Positions 23,467-33,786 of a DNA stretch of 64,000 bases are shown here, one piece after another. The DNA lies in the NCBI RefSeq assembly GCF_014529535.1, contig NC_050738.1, positions 10,005,318-10,069,317 of the forward strand, given 5' to 3'. The notes beneath the pieces were generated by a model. The model worked only from the letters and a program-made list of their open reading frames with translations, searched no databases and was not told where the DNA came from. The position numbers and the translations under genes were made by a program. How positions within the stretch are numbered: the stretch's first letter is position 1; the number at the start of each line of letters is the position of its first letter. The stretch is from Bradysia coprophila (taxonomy: Eukaryota > Arthropoda > Insecta > Diptera > Sciaridae).

Positions 23467-23483
23467 CACTGTCACTGTCGCCA
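23467..23483 (-). other. Primer-binding site of gypsy element
   Basis: On the minus strand TGGCGACAGTGACAGTG immediately follows the 5' LTR. The first 13 bases resemble, with one mismatch, the complement of an insect tRNA-Arg 3' end, the primer used by the mdg1/412 group. The tRNA assignment is from memory. Confidence 0.65.
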
Positions 23484-23660
23484 TGTATATATATAATTGG
23501 TATATATAGTCTTAACGGGAGTGTTGTATTAAGTGAAACGCACTGCTTGACAATATTATATGGAATGATTCTTTATTCACTTAAGTAACATATTCATGGT
23601 TCTTATACTAAAGAGAGAGAACTTACTTCTCTCTTACTTAATATAGTAAGGGGCACTACA
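23484..23660 (-). repeat. 5' LTR of gypsy element
   Basis: Same 177-bp sequence as the 3' LTR; it abuts the primer-binding site at 23483. Confidence 0.95.
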
Positions 23661-23664
23661 GGAG

Positions 23665-26600
23665 ACTGGTTAAGCAACATTGCAGAAGCAGCTAGTTTAG
23701 TCGTGCGACCTACAGTTAAAACGAATCCTCGTAAACCTCAACAGAAAGACGCCAATTCCACGAACTCATCAGCAAAGAATGGAAATTTCATAAATACGCA
23801 AGTGGAAAGTACGTCAAAAGTCAGCAGTTCACAAGCAAATAAAGTGAAAAAATGTCCAGCGTGTAAGGAGGAGTCATGCACGAAACTAACCAGTTGTAAA
23901 AAGTTCAAAGGATCGAACCGCAACGAACGATTGGCAATCGTAAAGGAGAACAAATTGTGTACCCGATGTCTAGGCGGACATCACTTTTATCGATGTCGTT
24001 CAAACTTCAAGTGCAAGGTCGACAGCTGCACAGCCAAACACCACACTATGCTGCACGATAATGAGAAGTCAAATGAATCACCATCGAAAGACGATACACC
24101 GACATCTAATGGAAATAAAACAACAAAGTCAGTTGCCAAATTTAGCTCTAATGCCAGCCATTCGAACTCTATGACGTCACTCAAGCAACGAGTTGACAAA
24201 TTTCGCATAGTTCCAATCATCGTAACGTACAACGGCAGATCCGTCAATGATTTCGCATTCCTGGATTGTGGATCCAATATGACTTCAATGGAGACAAGCC
24301 TAGCAAACGAGTTGAACGTCAACGGAACATCTTCACCGATATGCGTGGATTGGGCATTTGGACATAGACATACGTTTGACTCTAAGATTGTGTCGGTAAC
24401 GATTTCTGGATGTTTCGACAAAGCCGATAAATTCAAATTGAACAACGTTAGAACCGTCGATGAATTACACTTGCCACAACAAACCATCACATCATCCTGG
24501 CTTAAGCAATTTAACCACTTAAATGGAATCCCAATAGCGACGTACGAATCAGCTAAACCGAGAATGTTAATCGGCTTACAGTACTCTCGCCTGATGGTAT
24601 CATTGAAGACCGTAGAAGGACAGGCTGACCAACCAATCGCAAGTAAAACGAGATTAGGTTGGGTGATTCAAGGACCCAGTTACAAAGGTGGTGAAAATTC
24701 AAATCGCCAATTCAGCATGAACATTTGCGAATGTCAAGTCGACGATAATAACTTGCATCAGTTAGTGAAGGATTACTTCCAATCGGAAAACTTGGGAGTC
24801 AGCATTCCAAACACGTTAATGGAATCGAAAGAAAATCAACGAGCCAGGGAAATTATGGAGTCAACAACGTCCAAGAGAAATGGGCGCTATGAAACCGGTC
24901 TACTGTGGAAATACGACCAAATCGAATTACCAAACAGCTATCCAATGGCACTCAAACGGCTACAATGTTTAGAATCCAAAATGTCAAAGGACCCAAAATT
25001 GGCCGAAAATTTACGAACTCAAATGCAACAGTTCGTAGACAAGAAATACATCAGGAAACTCACCGCAGAAGAGCTTCAATCAACAAACGAATCACGAATT
25101 TGGTATCTACCAACATTTCCTGCATTTAACCCAAAGAAACCGGAAAAGGTCCGAATCGTATGGGATGGTGCAGCCAAAGTAATGAAAGTGTCACTAAATT
25201 CATTGCTATTAACGGGTCCTGACCAACTTGTTCCACTACCGGACATTCTACGCAAATTTCGAGAACGGCTATATGCGTTCATTGGAGACATAAAAGAAAT
25301 GTACCACCAGATTCGAGTTATTGAAGCCGATCAGAATGTGCAAAGATTTCTATGGCGAGACGGTGACCAGACAAGGGAGCCCGACATTTATGTCATGATG
25401 GTGTTAACATTTGGGTTAACGTGTTCACCAAGTCAAGCTCAATACGTCAAAAACCGAAACGCATTCGACTTCATCAAAGAATATCCAGAGGCTGTTTATA
25501 CAATCATCCATAAGCACTACGTCGATGACATGCTAGATAGTGAACATACGATCGACGCTGCAGAAAAACGCATACGGGAAGTCAAGTTCATCCATAAGGA
25601 AGGAGGCTTCGAAATCCGTAATTTTCTGTCCAATTCGAAAGAACTTTTGAGACGAATCGGAGAGACGGGTGAGCAGTCCACTAAAAATATGAACATTAGC
25701 TTCGAACTCGGTACAGAGCGCGTACTTGGAATGTTTTGGAATACTGGCACGGATTGCTTCACATTTTCGTTGAAATACACCAAAGTCAATGAACAAATTT
25801 TATCCGGTAAACATCACCCAACTAAACGGGAAGTATTGCGCGTCCTAATGTCAGTCTTTGATCCGCTTGGACTACTGGCACATTACCTAATCCACACCAA
25901 AATACTGCTGCAAGAGATATGGAGGACTAAAGTAAACTGGGACGAACAAATCACTCAGCCGAATTTTAAAAAGTGGACCGAATGGATAAAGACGTTACAT
26001 GAAGTCGAAAATATCCAGATACCAAGGCTATACTCACCAAAGCTATCACCAAACGAACCTAAATCGATTCAGATCCATACATTCGTCGATGCCAGTTGCG
26101 AGGCATACGCCACTGCAGTTTATCTTCGGATCGAAGACGAAAGTGGGGTTGACTGCTGTCTAGTCAATGCTAAGACAAAAGTAGCACCAAATAAACCAAT
26201 GTCAGTGCCACGCTTGGAACTTCAGGGTGCAGTACTCGGTACGCGACTAACAAACAGTGTCAAATCGAGCCAAACATTCAAAATCGACAAAGTGGTGTAC
26301 TGGACAGATTCGCTAACCGTCATGGGATGGATCAATTCGGAGGCCAGAAGGTATAATCAATTCGTAGCATTTCGAATTGGGGAAGTATTAGAATCTTCAG
26401 AGTCAAATCAGTGGCGATGGGTACCATCCGAACACAATGTAGCTGACGAAGCAACTAAATCGAAGGAAATTGCGAAATTGGACTCAACTGCCCGATGGTA
26501 TAAAGCGCCAGAGTTTTTATACGATGATGAGGATACGTGGTTCTCCGACGAAATCGAACACAGTACCGAAGAAGAAATTCGACCATCATTTGTCATGACT

Positions 26601-28478
26601 CTGAGAGAAGTAGCATTGGAGGAACTCATCGATTTATCACGTTTCTCTCAATGGAATCGATTAGTGCGCACTCAAGCATTTATACTTCGATTTATCGATA
26701 ACGTTCGCGCGATCAGAAGTGATCGTCGTCTTGGGCCGTTACAGCAGGACGAAATTAAACGCGCAGAAAATTATCTTTATCGTCGAGCTCAACGCGATAC
26801 ATTCCACGACGAAATTATTGTAATGCGGCATAACCAACAGAATTCATTGCAATGGAACGGATTAGTGAGAACTGTGGCATTGGTTTTACGATTTATCAAT
26901 AATGTTCGACAAAAACGAAACAATCGCCGTGTTGGACCGCTGAAGCCAATCGAAATCAGGTCTGCAGAAAAACGACTATACCGTCGCACACAAATCGACC
27001 CATTTGTCGAAGAAATTATATCAACGCGATACAATCAAGGGAATTCGTTGAAGACGTACAGAGACTTCAACCGATCAAGCACCCTACGAGCCTACTCACC
27101 TTACCTCGACGAATATGACGTCATCCGCATGAAAGGTAGAATCGACGCTGCTGACGCAGTCTCATATGAAACGAAAAGACCGATAATTCTTCCTCGGAGG
27201 CATCGCATAACTCAACTTGTCGTCGACCATTATCATCGCCGTTACAAGCATTGCAACCACGCCACCGCATTAAATGAAATTCGGCAAAAGTTCGTGATTC
27301 CAGCCCTTCGTGTTGTTATGAAAGGAATTAGGACGTCGTGTCAAAAGTGCAAGAACTCGCTAGCCAAACCAAAAATCCCCGAAATGGCTGAATTGCCACC
27401 AGGCCGACTAGCAGTCTACATTCTACCATTTACCTACGTTGGAGTAGATTATTTTGGACCCATACGAGTACGAAATGGACGAAAAACTCGCAATCGACCA
27501 GTGATTATGGAGAAACGTTGGGTACTTCTGTTTACTTGCCTAACTACACGAGCGATTTGGATGGAAATCGCTCACTCAATGGACACCAGCTTGTGCATAA
27601 TGTGTATCGACAATTTCATGTTGAGAAAGGGTCGACCAAGAGAAGTGTTCAGCGACAATGGCCTATCGTTTCATAGCAGCGAAAAAGAATTGAGTGACGA
27701 GTTCGCAAAAGTTGATCAAAGAGAAATCGAAGAAAAGTTTACGAACTCTGAAATGGTGTGGAAATTTAATCCACCCGCAACACCACACATGGGTGGAGTC
27801 TGGGAACGTCTCATTCGCACCGTCAAGACGTGTCTCAAAGAAACACTACGAACGCGGACGCCAAATGATGAAATGTTGAAGAACCTGATTGTCGAAGCGG
27901 AATTCATTGTCAACTCGAGACCACTTACTTATGTGTCATTGGAAACAGCCGATGATGAAGCTTTAACGCCAAACCACATTCTACTGGGATCGTCAAACGG
28001 GATCAAACCATTGAGCAATATCAATGAACGTGATCTGGCAAGAAACACTTACAAAGCAGTCCAAGTTTTGGCCAACAACTTTTGGCACCGGTTTGTCCTT
28101 GAATACTTACCAACGTTGACCAGACGAACAAAATGGTTCAAACCTGCCGAGCCTATCAAGGTGGGTGATGTGGTCGTGGTCGTCGATGAAAAGAGTCAAA
28201 GAAATTCATGGCCAAAAGGAATAGTCGAAGAACTGCTACCCGGTAAGAAAGGAATAATTCGACAAGTGATGATACGAACCGACAGAGGAATTCGAAAGCG
28301 CTCTGTCAGTAAATTGGCCGTTCTGGACGTTAAGCCGCCTCAACCGGAAGTAGTTAATCAGGAATCAATGGGATCTATTAACGGAGAGGGGAATGTTGCG
28401 CAGCGGCATCTCAACGTCAACAATAACATTTCATCAAAGAACTCAACGACAACGTTACCTGATTCAACAGACGAATGA
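23665..28478 (+). pseudogene. pol: BEL/Pao Pol part of the polyprotein (PR-RT-RH-IN)
   Basis: It continues the gag frame on the far side of the gypsy insert: the codon split at 16494/23665 rejoins in phase. Domains in order: Cys/His knuckles (CPACKEESC, CTRCLGGHHFYRC, ~23850-24050); retropepsin-like protease with FLDCGSNMTS (~24260); RT (FPAFNPKKP; DIKEMYHQI; catalytic HYVDDMLDS near 25520); RNase H (TFVDAS; YWTDSL; ~26070-26460); a linker with a 67-residue tandem duplication (26649-27050); integrase with an HHCC finger (~27220-27360) and DDE residues in VGVDYFGP, FSDNGLSF and MGGVWERL; then a C-terminal KVGDVVVV/WPKGIVEEL module. No stop occurs within this half. The stop lies inside the 3' LTR. 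Confidence 0.95.
26649..27050 (+). repeat. Tandem duplication of a 201-bp module inside BEL pol
   Basis: Two adjacent 67-codon units, 26649-26849 and 26850-27050, each start QWN.LVRT and end QNSL/GNSL. They align without gaps, with 41 of 67 residues identical. They lie between RNase H and the integrase zinc finger. High protein divergence with exact length retention suggests an old duplication kept in frame by selection. Confidence 0.9.
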
Positions 28479-29096
28479 CATTTGTGTTGTACGTACCGGA
28501 AAAAGCTATTCGGTCATTTGCTATTGGAATCATATCAGAAAAGTTGTCATTTAAGTTTATCGTTGAAATCCGTATATAAAAGTCGGAAAAAGTTTAATAA
28601 TTAAAGAGTGATTCAGGTGTGTGTGCTTCTGAGTTGGTACCTGTTAGCTGATGTTGGCAAGGAGGTAAAAATTTCATTGATTTGTTGCACCAGATGTGCA
28701 AAGTTTCTCTAACGATTTCGGTCGCCTTTCAGGCTAGCATCTGCTAATATTTGGATTTAAGTTTGCTCAAATATACAGCGTCGGATTACAAGCTGTTGGG
28801 CTGTAAAATGTAAGATTAAATTGAGTCAAAGTAGATGAGAGAAAAGATGTTAATTTTAGGTTATGTTTAGTTCTAGCTACGACACACACACCCCGATATT
28901 CACTCCGTAGTTTAAGATCTAATCAAAGGGAATACTAAACGTAAGAAATGAAGTTTTGAGAAGTTGTTTACATAGAATAACGTTTGTATTTTCCTTACAG
29001 AAATTTGAAGTGTATCTAAGAACCGAATAAATCGAATTCTGTTTGAACGCTATCAGACTTATCAATTCCCTCGACCGAGCAGTTACGTTTGTAACA
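28394..29096 (+). repeat. 3' LTR of BEL/Pao element
   Basis: Visually identical to the 5' LTR over its whole length. The pol frame runs into it: the last ~28 codons before the stop at 28476-28478 are LTR sequence. Confidence 0.95.
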
Positions 29097-29243
29097 AATG
29101 GGGACATTGAAGAAGTCAATCAGATCACTGACGATGCCATCGATTGGCTGAATTGTGAAAGAGTGCTTGTGTAAAATTGATTTTGTACGCTTGATGAGAT
29201 ATTTTGTAAATTTGTGAAAACCCCTATACGAGTAAATAAATAA
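29097..29243 (+). pseudogene. 3' end of the same truncated LINE
   Basis: After the BEL element, the LINE frame resumes with AATGGGGACATTGAAGAAGT, encoding the last residues and a stop, then a short 3' UTR ending in TAAA-type repeats (AGTAAATAAATAA). The 13-bp target duplication ATGGGCAACTATC follows at once (29244-29256). This links the piece unambiguously to 12185-13193. Confidence 0.85.
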
Positions 29244-29256
29244 ATGGGCAACTATC

Positions 29257-30636
29257 ACACAAATGAACTATGTGCTATGATCTTATCCGCCAAAAAACCC
29301 TAAAGGGTGAAATTGTCACGCAAGTCCTTGTTTCTACTTACGAAATAACTGATATCGCTGAAGGTGACGCATTCTGCAAAAGTTTTATCAACAAAAAATT
29401 GACCCAAAAAATTTAAGAAAGAAAAATTTTAGAAAAAAAAAATTGCGTCACAAAGTGGCAGATGATTCAGGAACCGATCTGGGGATTTTAGTTGCTGTTA
29501 ATAGTTCAAAAGAAAATTTATTAGGAATGAATAAGGCCCGTACACTGGCGGACTGATGAATTTTTTTAAATTGAAATAATAAAACGGAAATAATAATAAT
29601 CAACAAACTATTAACAGCCGCTATAAGCGTTCTTTAATAATTTTCTGTGAGTCTCACGGTCACCAACATCTATATAAATAAAAGATGTGATGCTGTCAAG
29701 ATGATAGTGGTTTGATTTGCTCATTGCTCAAGGTCATATTAAAATTATGTTCGTAATATTCTCTGTGACGACTATTCCTAATTAAAATTATTAAAAAATT
29801 TTATGTCTAAAATTAATAAGCAGAGCGAATATCTTAAGTATAATTAAAATATTAATAGTTTTTTCCCACAATTATAGCTAAGCTAAATGCACTTGTGTAT
29901 CATGCTAGCACGGTAGTAAGTAAGCGTAGCGCAAGTCCACTAAGGTAAAAAATCGCGGTTTGACAGTTGAAAAATGGTGCGTTTTCCGACCCTTTTAGAT
30001 ATGAATTTTTTGGATGCGGAAAATATCGCGGTTCGACACTGCTTCTTGTGTCATCACTTACATGATTTTATTCAAAGTTTGAGTGTTTTTTGCATATTGA
30101 CGGTAGAAATTAATGAAAGAACCTATAGTGAACAGTTTACTGAGCAAAAAATGTGTCTGTAAATTGAATTTCTTTAAAAAATGAAATTTTTTCCAATTTT
30201 CCCTGAATAAGATCATGAGGAACATCTTTACAGTAACTTTTTGACTTCTCTCCTTGGCACAATGACCCCCAAACAGAGAGGCAGATGATTCGGTTCTTGA
30301 CTTTTCATTTTCATGAGAGTAGCGAGGTTGTCTCAACTTATTTGGAAATTTAAGGATTTGCGTCACCTTCACCTTTTAAGGGTTTTCTGATTGATACGAA
30401 TTTATTTAATATAGTCAAGACTATAAAACATTAAACAAGCCCGTTAATGAAAGGGTTTACGCCTAGAATTAATTATCTACACGTAGAATTATTAGGGGTA
30501 ACGCATTATGGTTCATAAAGTTGGTACGTACGGCTAAGTAAATATAGCAGAGTGTGTTAAGTAAGACTGGCTAGTATCTCGAAACCCGGAAAAAAATGAG
30601 AATAAAATTCCGGTAGAGCTGTGATTCTGACAGTTA
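29257..30636. other. Noncoding, possibly a degenerate ~1.1-kb TIR element
   Basis: No gene is recognised. AAAACCCTAAAGGGTGAA followed by TGTCACGCAAGTCCTT (29294-29329) is roughly inverted at 30345-30388 (AAGGATTTGCGTCACCTTCA and CTTTTAAGGGTTTT). This suggests an old inverted-repeat element at about 29291-30388. No target duplication is visible, and the left AAGGTGACGCA word recurs at 29364. Low confidence. Confidence 0.35.
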
Positions 30637-31228
30637 GAGCGTACAAGGGCTTAGCTTCGGACAAGAACCAAAATTGCGCGAAAAATAGGGCATGTTTAGG
30701 AACATAATTCTCAGGATGCAAGAGATGGAATACAACAAAAAATGGACGAACGGTTAATTTGAACCTGAGTTTGTAACAACTCGTTTTCATTGTGAATGAT
30801 TTTCAAATAAAATTTGAACTTTACTTAACAAAAATGTGTTTTCACATTTATAATGTTGTTTCATTTTCACGAATATTTTTCACAATTAAAACACGTCTGC
30901 AAAGCAAACATTTTTTCCACTTTAGGTACACCTTTTCGGCAGTACATCGAGAATAACCACACAAGTTGCTATATCAAAACCGTTTCTTATGTCACGAACC
31001 ACGAAATTATGTGTTCAATTTTTTGAAATAAGTTTTTATTTTTAAGAAATTAACAAAAAACAATTTTGTTTCTACCACGGCGGCCATTTTGTTTTCACTA
31101 AATTTCTGTGATGGGTGTCTTCGATTTTCTATTGTTATTGAAGAAGACACAATACGAGTTTCATTTCAATTAAAAGAGATGACGCTAAAGTATCTGGTTT
31201 TTGTCCGAAGCTAAACCCTTGCACGCTC
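30637..31228. mobile_element. MITE with ~28-36-bp TIRs and TTA target duplication
   Basis: The left end GAGCGTACAAGGGCTTAGCT and the right end, its near-complement (AGCTAAACCCTTGCACGCTC), match over about 28 bp with two or three differences, and the match extends a little further in. TTA flanks both sides (30634-30636, 31229-31231). A 3-bp TTA/TAA duplication is typical of PIF/Harbinger elements. The 592-bp interior has no transposase. It ends about 260 bp upstream of the JHAMT-like start codon, so it may include or have displaced part of that promoter. Confidence 0.7.
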
Positions 31229-31491
31229 TTAATTTTGGTTGCCTATCAGCTGTAGCTTTTGTTTGGTCACTTCGTTCACTTTATTTCCGAGCTTCACAAA
31301 GCGTAACAGCTCACCCCTATATTGCATTGTGAATACATGGCAAACAAATCAATTCCACAAATATAAAAATGAAATTTCATTTGAAAAAAGGCGTAGTCGC
31401 TGTGTAATTTTCGATCTGACAACTTGTAAACTGAAAAAGTTTAATCTCTCGTCGTTTAATTATAAAAAAAAAAACTATTTAAACGAACAAA
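31229..31491 (+). other. 5' flank of JHAMT-like gene
   Basis: About 260 bp between the MITE and the start codon. The sequence just before the ATG is A-rich (AAACGAACAAA ATG), a good insect translation context. No strong TATA box was identified. Confidence 0.4.
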
Positions 31492-32351
31492 ATGTATAAA
31501 CCGGAATTGTATGAAGAAAATCATCGACATGATAAAATTGTGCTGGAACTATTAGAAAAATATAAATTCGATTGGCGTGCTGATGGCACAGACTCTTTAA
31601 TTGACATCGGTTGTGCATCCGGTGATGTTACAATTAAGTACATACTGCCACTTTTACCGCCAAACTTTAAACACTTGATTGGCGTCGATGTATCGGATAA
31701 AATGATTTCTTATGCCCAAGAAAAGTATTCACGTCCAAATGTTGAATTTAAACTGTTCGATATTGGCGTCGATAGTAGTGATCGCTTGCAACATGTTGAT
31801 CACATAACGTCATTTTTATGTTTGCATTGGGTAAAAGATCAAAAGGCGGCCATTCAAAACATTTACAATTTACTGAATGATGGGGGCGATTGTTTATTGT
31901 GGCTAGCTTCTCATAATCAATTTTATCGCGCCTATGAACAAATGGCAGTTCAGGAAAAGTGGTCAAAATACATGGGTGGTGTTGACAGTTTTATTACGCC
32001 GTATCAAAACTTGAAAAGCCCGGAATTGGCTTTTAAGCGTCTACTGGAAGAATGTGGATTTTCTACCATCCACGTTGAAGCGGAAAAACATGAATTCACA
32101 TTTGATGATGTAAATCAGTTCAAAGGTATGCACTGTATCTTCAAAAAGAATATCGAACATCATGTTGATTTTACTCATATCGTTTCGTTGCAGCTTTATT
32201 AAGGTCGGTTGATCCGTTTTACGAACGAATTCCTACAGATCAACATGAAAACTATTTCAACCAAGTGGTTTTTGCGACTTGTGCTTCGACTCACTTAAGC
32301 AGCTCGTTCAATGTTTCTATGCGCAGCATAGTTGCATATGCTAAAAAGTAG
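31492..32351 (+). CDS. Juvenile hormone acid O-methyltransferase-like protein (two exons)
   Basis: Exon 1 31492-32125 and exon 2 32194-32351, separated by a 68-bp GT-AG intron (AAAG|GTATGC ... TTGCAG|CTT), encode 263 residues. That is close to the usual JHAMT length; reading through the intron would stop early at 32200. Residues 37-47 (IDIGCASGDVT) are the S-adenosylmethionine-binding motif I, 64-68 (GVDVS) the acidic motif II strand, and 107-117 (SFLCLHWVKDQ) the family signature. GGDCLLWLA, KWSKYM and FITPYQ follow the JHAMT pattern. Exon 2 supplies the conserved SVDPFYERIP segment and the C-terminus. The family methylates farnesoic or juvenile hormone acid; insects also carry expanded paralogs with other acid substrates, so the substrate here is open. 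A poly(A) signal AATAAA lies at 32388. The ATG is in good context. Confidence 0.88.
32126..32193 (+). other. 68-bp intron of JHAMT-like gene
   Basis: Donor G|GTATGC, acceptor TCGTTGCAG|C. Splicing joins AAAG to CTTTATTAAGG and restores the JHAMT C-terminal frame. The length is typical of small dipteran introns. Confidence 0.8.
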
Positions 32352-32806
32352 ACTTTTGACAAAATGCGAATTAACGAAAGTTATTTCAATAAACAAGCTA
32401 TAATTAAGATCTAGAGTTTTTTGTCCCCAGTCACCAAATGAAAAATACTTTTTGTCTAAGTGAGCGGGTAAGTCAGGCTCGGACTGGCCATATATGGCAA
32501 CTTGGAAAATCACAAGTGCGCTCGTCTGAATTCATTCAGAATATCGTATTTATTCAGTTGAGTTATTCTCATTTGTCCAAAACAATGGCCTTAGTTGACC
32601 GTTGTCGTAAATTTGCACAATACGATGACATCGAACTGATGCCGACTATACACATGTAAATACGAACAGAGAACGTAATGTATTGGAAAGATGTGTGGCA
32701 AACAATATTCATGAGAGCCTGTGAGCTAGTAAAGACGTGAATATTGTTGGCATTAGTGGTTAACGTTAAATGTGGCACATAAACATCTGAAATGACTTCA
32801 TTTTTG
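32352..32806. other. Noncoding, with one hAT-like end fragment
   Basis: Apart from the JHAMT poly(A) signal, no gene is seen. CAGGCTCGGACTGG (32474-32487), then AAAATCACAAGTGCGCT (32506-32522), matches the left end of the element at 37627. This suggests a second fragment of that family. Confidence 0.35.
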
Positions 32807-32866
32807 CTCGTCTCGTTGGTCGAGTTGGATAGGCGCTGGATTTATAAATCAGAGGTTGCTAGTTCA
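32807..32866 (+). repeat. tRNA-derived SINE head (5' piece)
   Basis: TGGTCGAGTTGG (32817-32828) fits the tRNA A box perfectly. The sequence runs through a tRNA-like middle to GTTGCTAGTTCA, where the B box is cut off. Confidence 0.55.
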
Positions 32867-33335
32867 TCTGAAATTCTAGAATTTCTAGAAATTCTAATCA
32901 TCTGAAATTCATGATGCAATTTCAGTGCCTGACTGTATGGTCAAAGCGATGCTAATGAACCAAGCAAAAATTGTGTGACTTTGTCTGTACCGACTTAAAA
33001 AAAAAAACTGATTGCGAAGCTAAAAATAACATCGTTACCGAACGATAAATCATTTTAGACACTAGATGAAGTGAAGATGAAGAGGCCACAGGTGAGCCTC
33101 GAGTAACAATACGCATCTTGTCTTGTCTGACAACATTTATCACCGAGTTGCATATGATATTTTTCTTAAACATGCCAACGAAAGCTTTACTTTTCGCTAT
33201 GAGTCTAGAGGAATTGATCGATAGACAGCAGCACCATCATTAATTAAAACCGTCCGAAGACAGCCTCCTCATCCATTAGCTTAGTGACAACACCCACACT
33301 ACCAGACCAATGATGATAAGGATGATACAGATGAT

Positions 33336-33446
33336 AAACCAGAGGTTGCTAGTTCAAACCCAGCTGTAGACAACATGAGCAAAAATGCTTTCACTTAAGA
33401 TTTTGATGTCTATTATGTTTCACTTAATAAAAATAAAAATTTGTTG
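33336..33446 (+). repeat. tRNA-derived SINE tail (3' piece)
   Basis: AAACCAGAGGTTGCTAGTTC (33336-33355) repeats the end of the 32807-32866 piece and continues through a full B-box match TAGTTCAAACCC, then an A-rich tail region (AATAAAAATAAAAATT). The ~21-bp overlap with the first piece looks like a target duplication around a 469-bp insert. Confidence 0.5.
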
Positions 33447-33786
33447 GTTTTACACCAGAGTTCACAGGAACTCATAATTCTCGAAAACTGCTTATACATT
33501 GTGTTGATCTCGCATTTTAATAATCGATGGTGTTCCTTCTATCAGCTTAATTAAGTTCTTTGGGTCAAACCGTACAAAAACGTATGAGTAGTTTAGTTTG
33601 TATAAGGGGATCAGCTGAAAAACATGTGGAGCAATTTCATGTCTAAATTTCAATGACGTACACTGTAGATAATATAACTTTGTAGTCCTTGGTTCATGAA
33701 ATTTCATTGAAAGGAAAAACTATGATGGCGTCCACATCGAAGTGACGAGCTAATTAGGAGTGTAAGTGTAAGTATCATACCACCGT
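33447..33786. other. No gene recognised
   Basis: AT-rich flank between the SINE piece and the LINE tail. Only non-ATG short frames. Confidence 0.4.

Larger units (their letters stand above)
16495..23660 (-). mobile_element. Ty3/gypsy LTR retrotransposon nested in BEL gag
   Basis: The 177-bp LTRs at 16495-16671 and 23484-23660 appear identical and are bounded TG...CA. A 4-bp duplication GGAG flanks the element (16491-16494, 23661-23664). Coding is on the minus strand, so the right LTR is the 5' LTR. A primer-binding site adjoins it and a polypurine tract adjoins the left LTR. Genes in order: a small membrane ORF, gag, pol. There is no envelope frame in the ~340 bp after pol. The 5' leader is unusually long (~2 kb) because it holds a TIR-bounded insert and a hairpin. 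Identical LTRs make it very young, necessarily younger than its BEL host insertion. Confidence 0.96.
13194..29096 (+). mobile_element. BEL/Pao LTR retrotransposon carrying a nested gypsy element
   Basis: Two 703-bp LTRs at 13194-13896 and 28394-29096 run TGTTGCG...GTAACA. They appear identical line by line, at a constant offset of 15200. A 5-bp duplication AATGG flanks the element (13189-13193 and 29097-29101). Without the 7.2-kb gypsy insert, the element is about 8.7 kb. Gag-Pol is one frame on the plus strand with the BEL domain order: gag, zinc knuckles, protease, RT, RNase H, integrase. No envelope gene is seen. Identical LTRs imply a very recent insertion, yet gag has an in-frame stop and is split by the gypsy element, so this copy cannot make an intact polyprotein. 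Confidence 0.96.

Noticed and set aside
30557-30790. 77-codon minus-strand frame next to the JHAMT gene
   Set aside because: It lies mostly within the MITE and crosses its end.
31492-32202. Reading the JHAMT-like ORF as a truncated or frameshifted pseudogene
   Set aside because: A 68-bp GT-AG intron at 32126-32193 restores the family C-terminus and the expected length.
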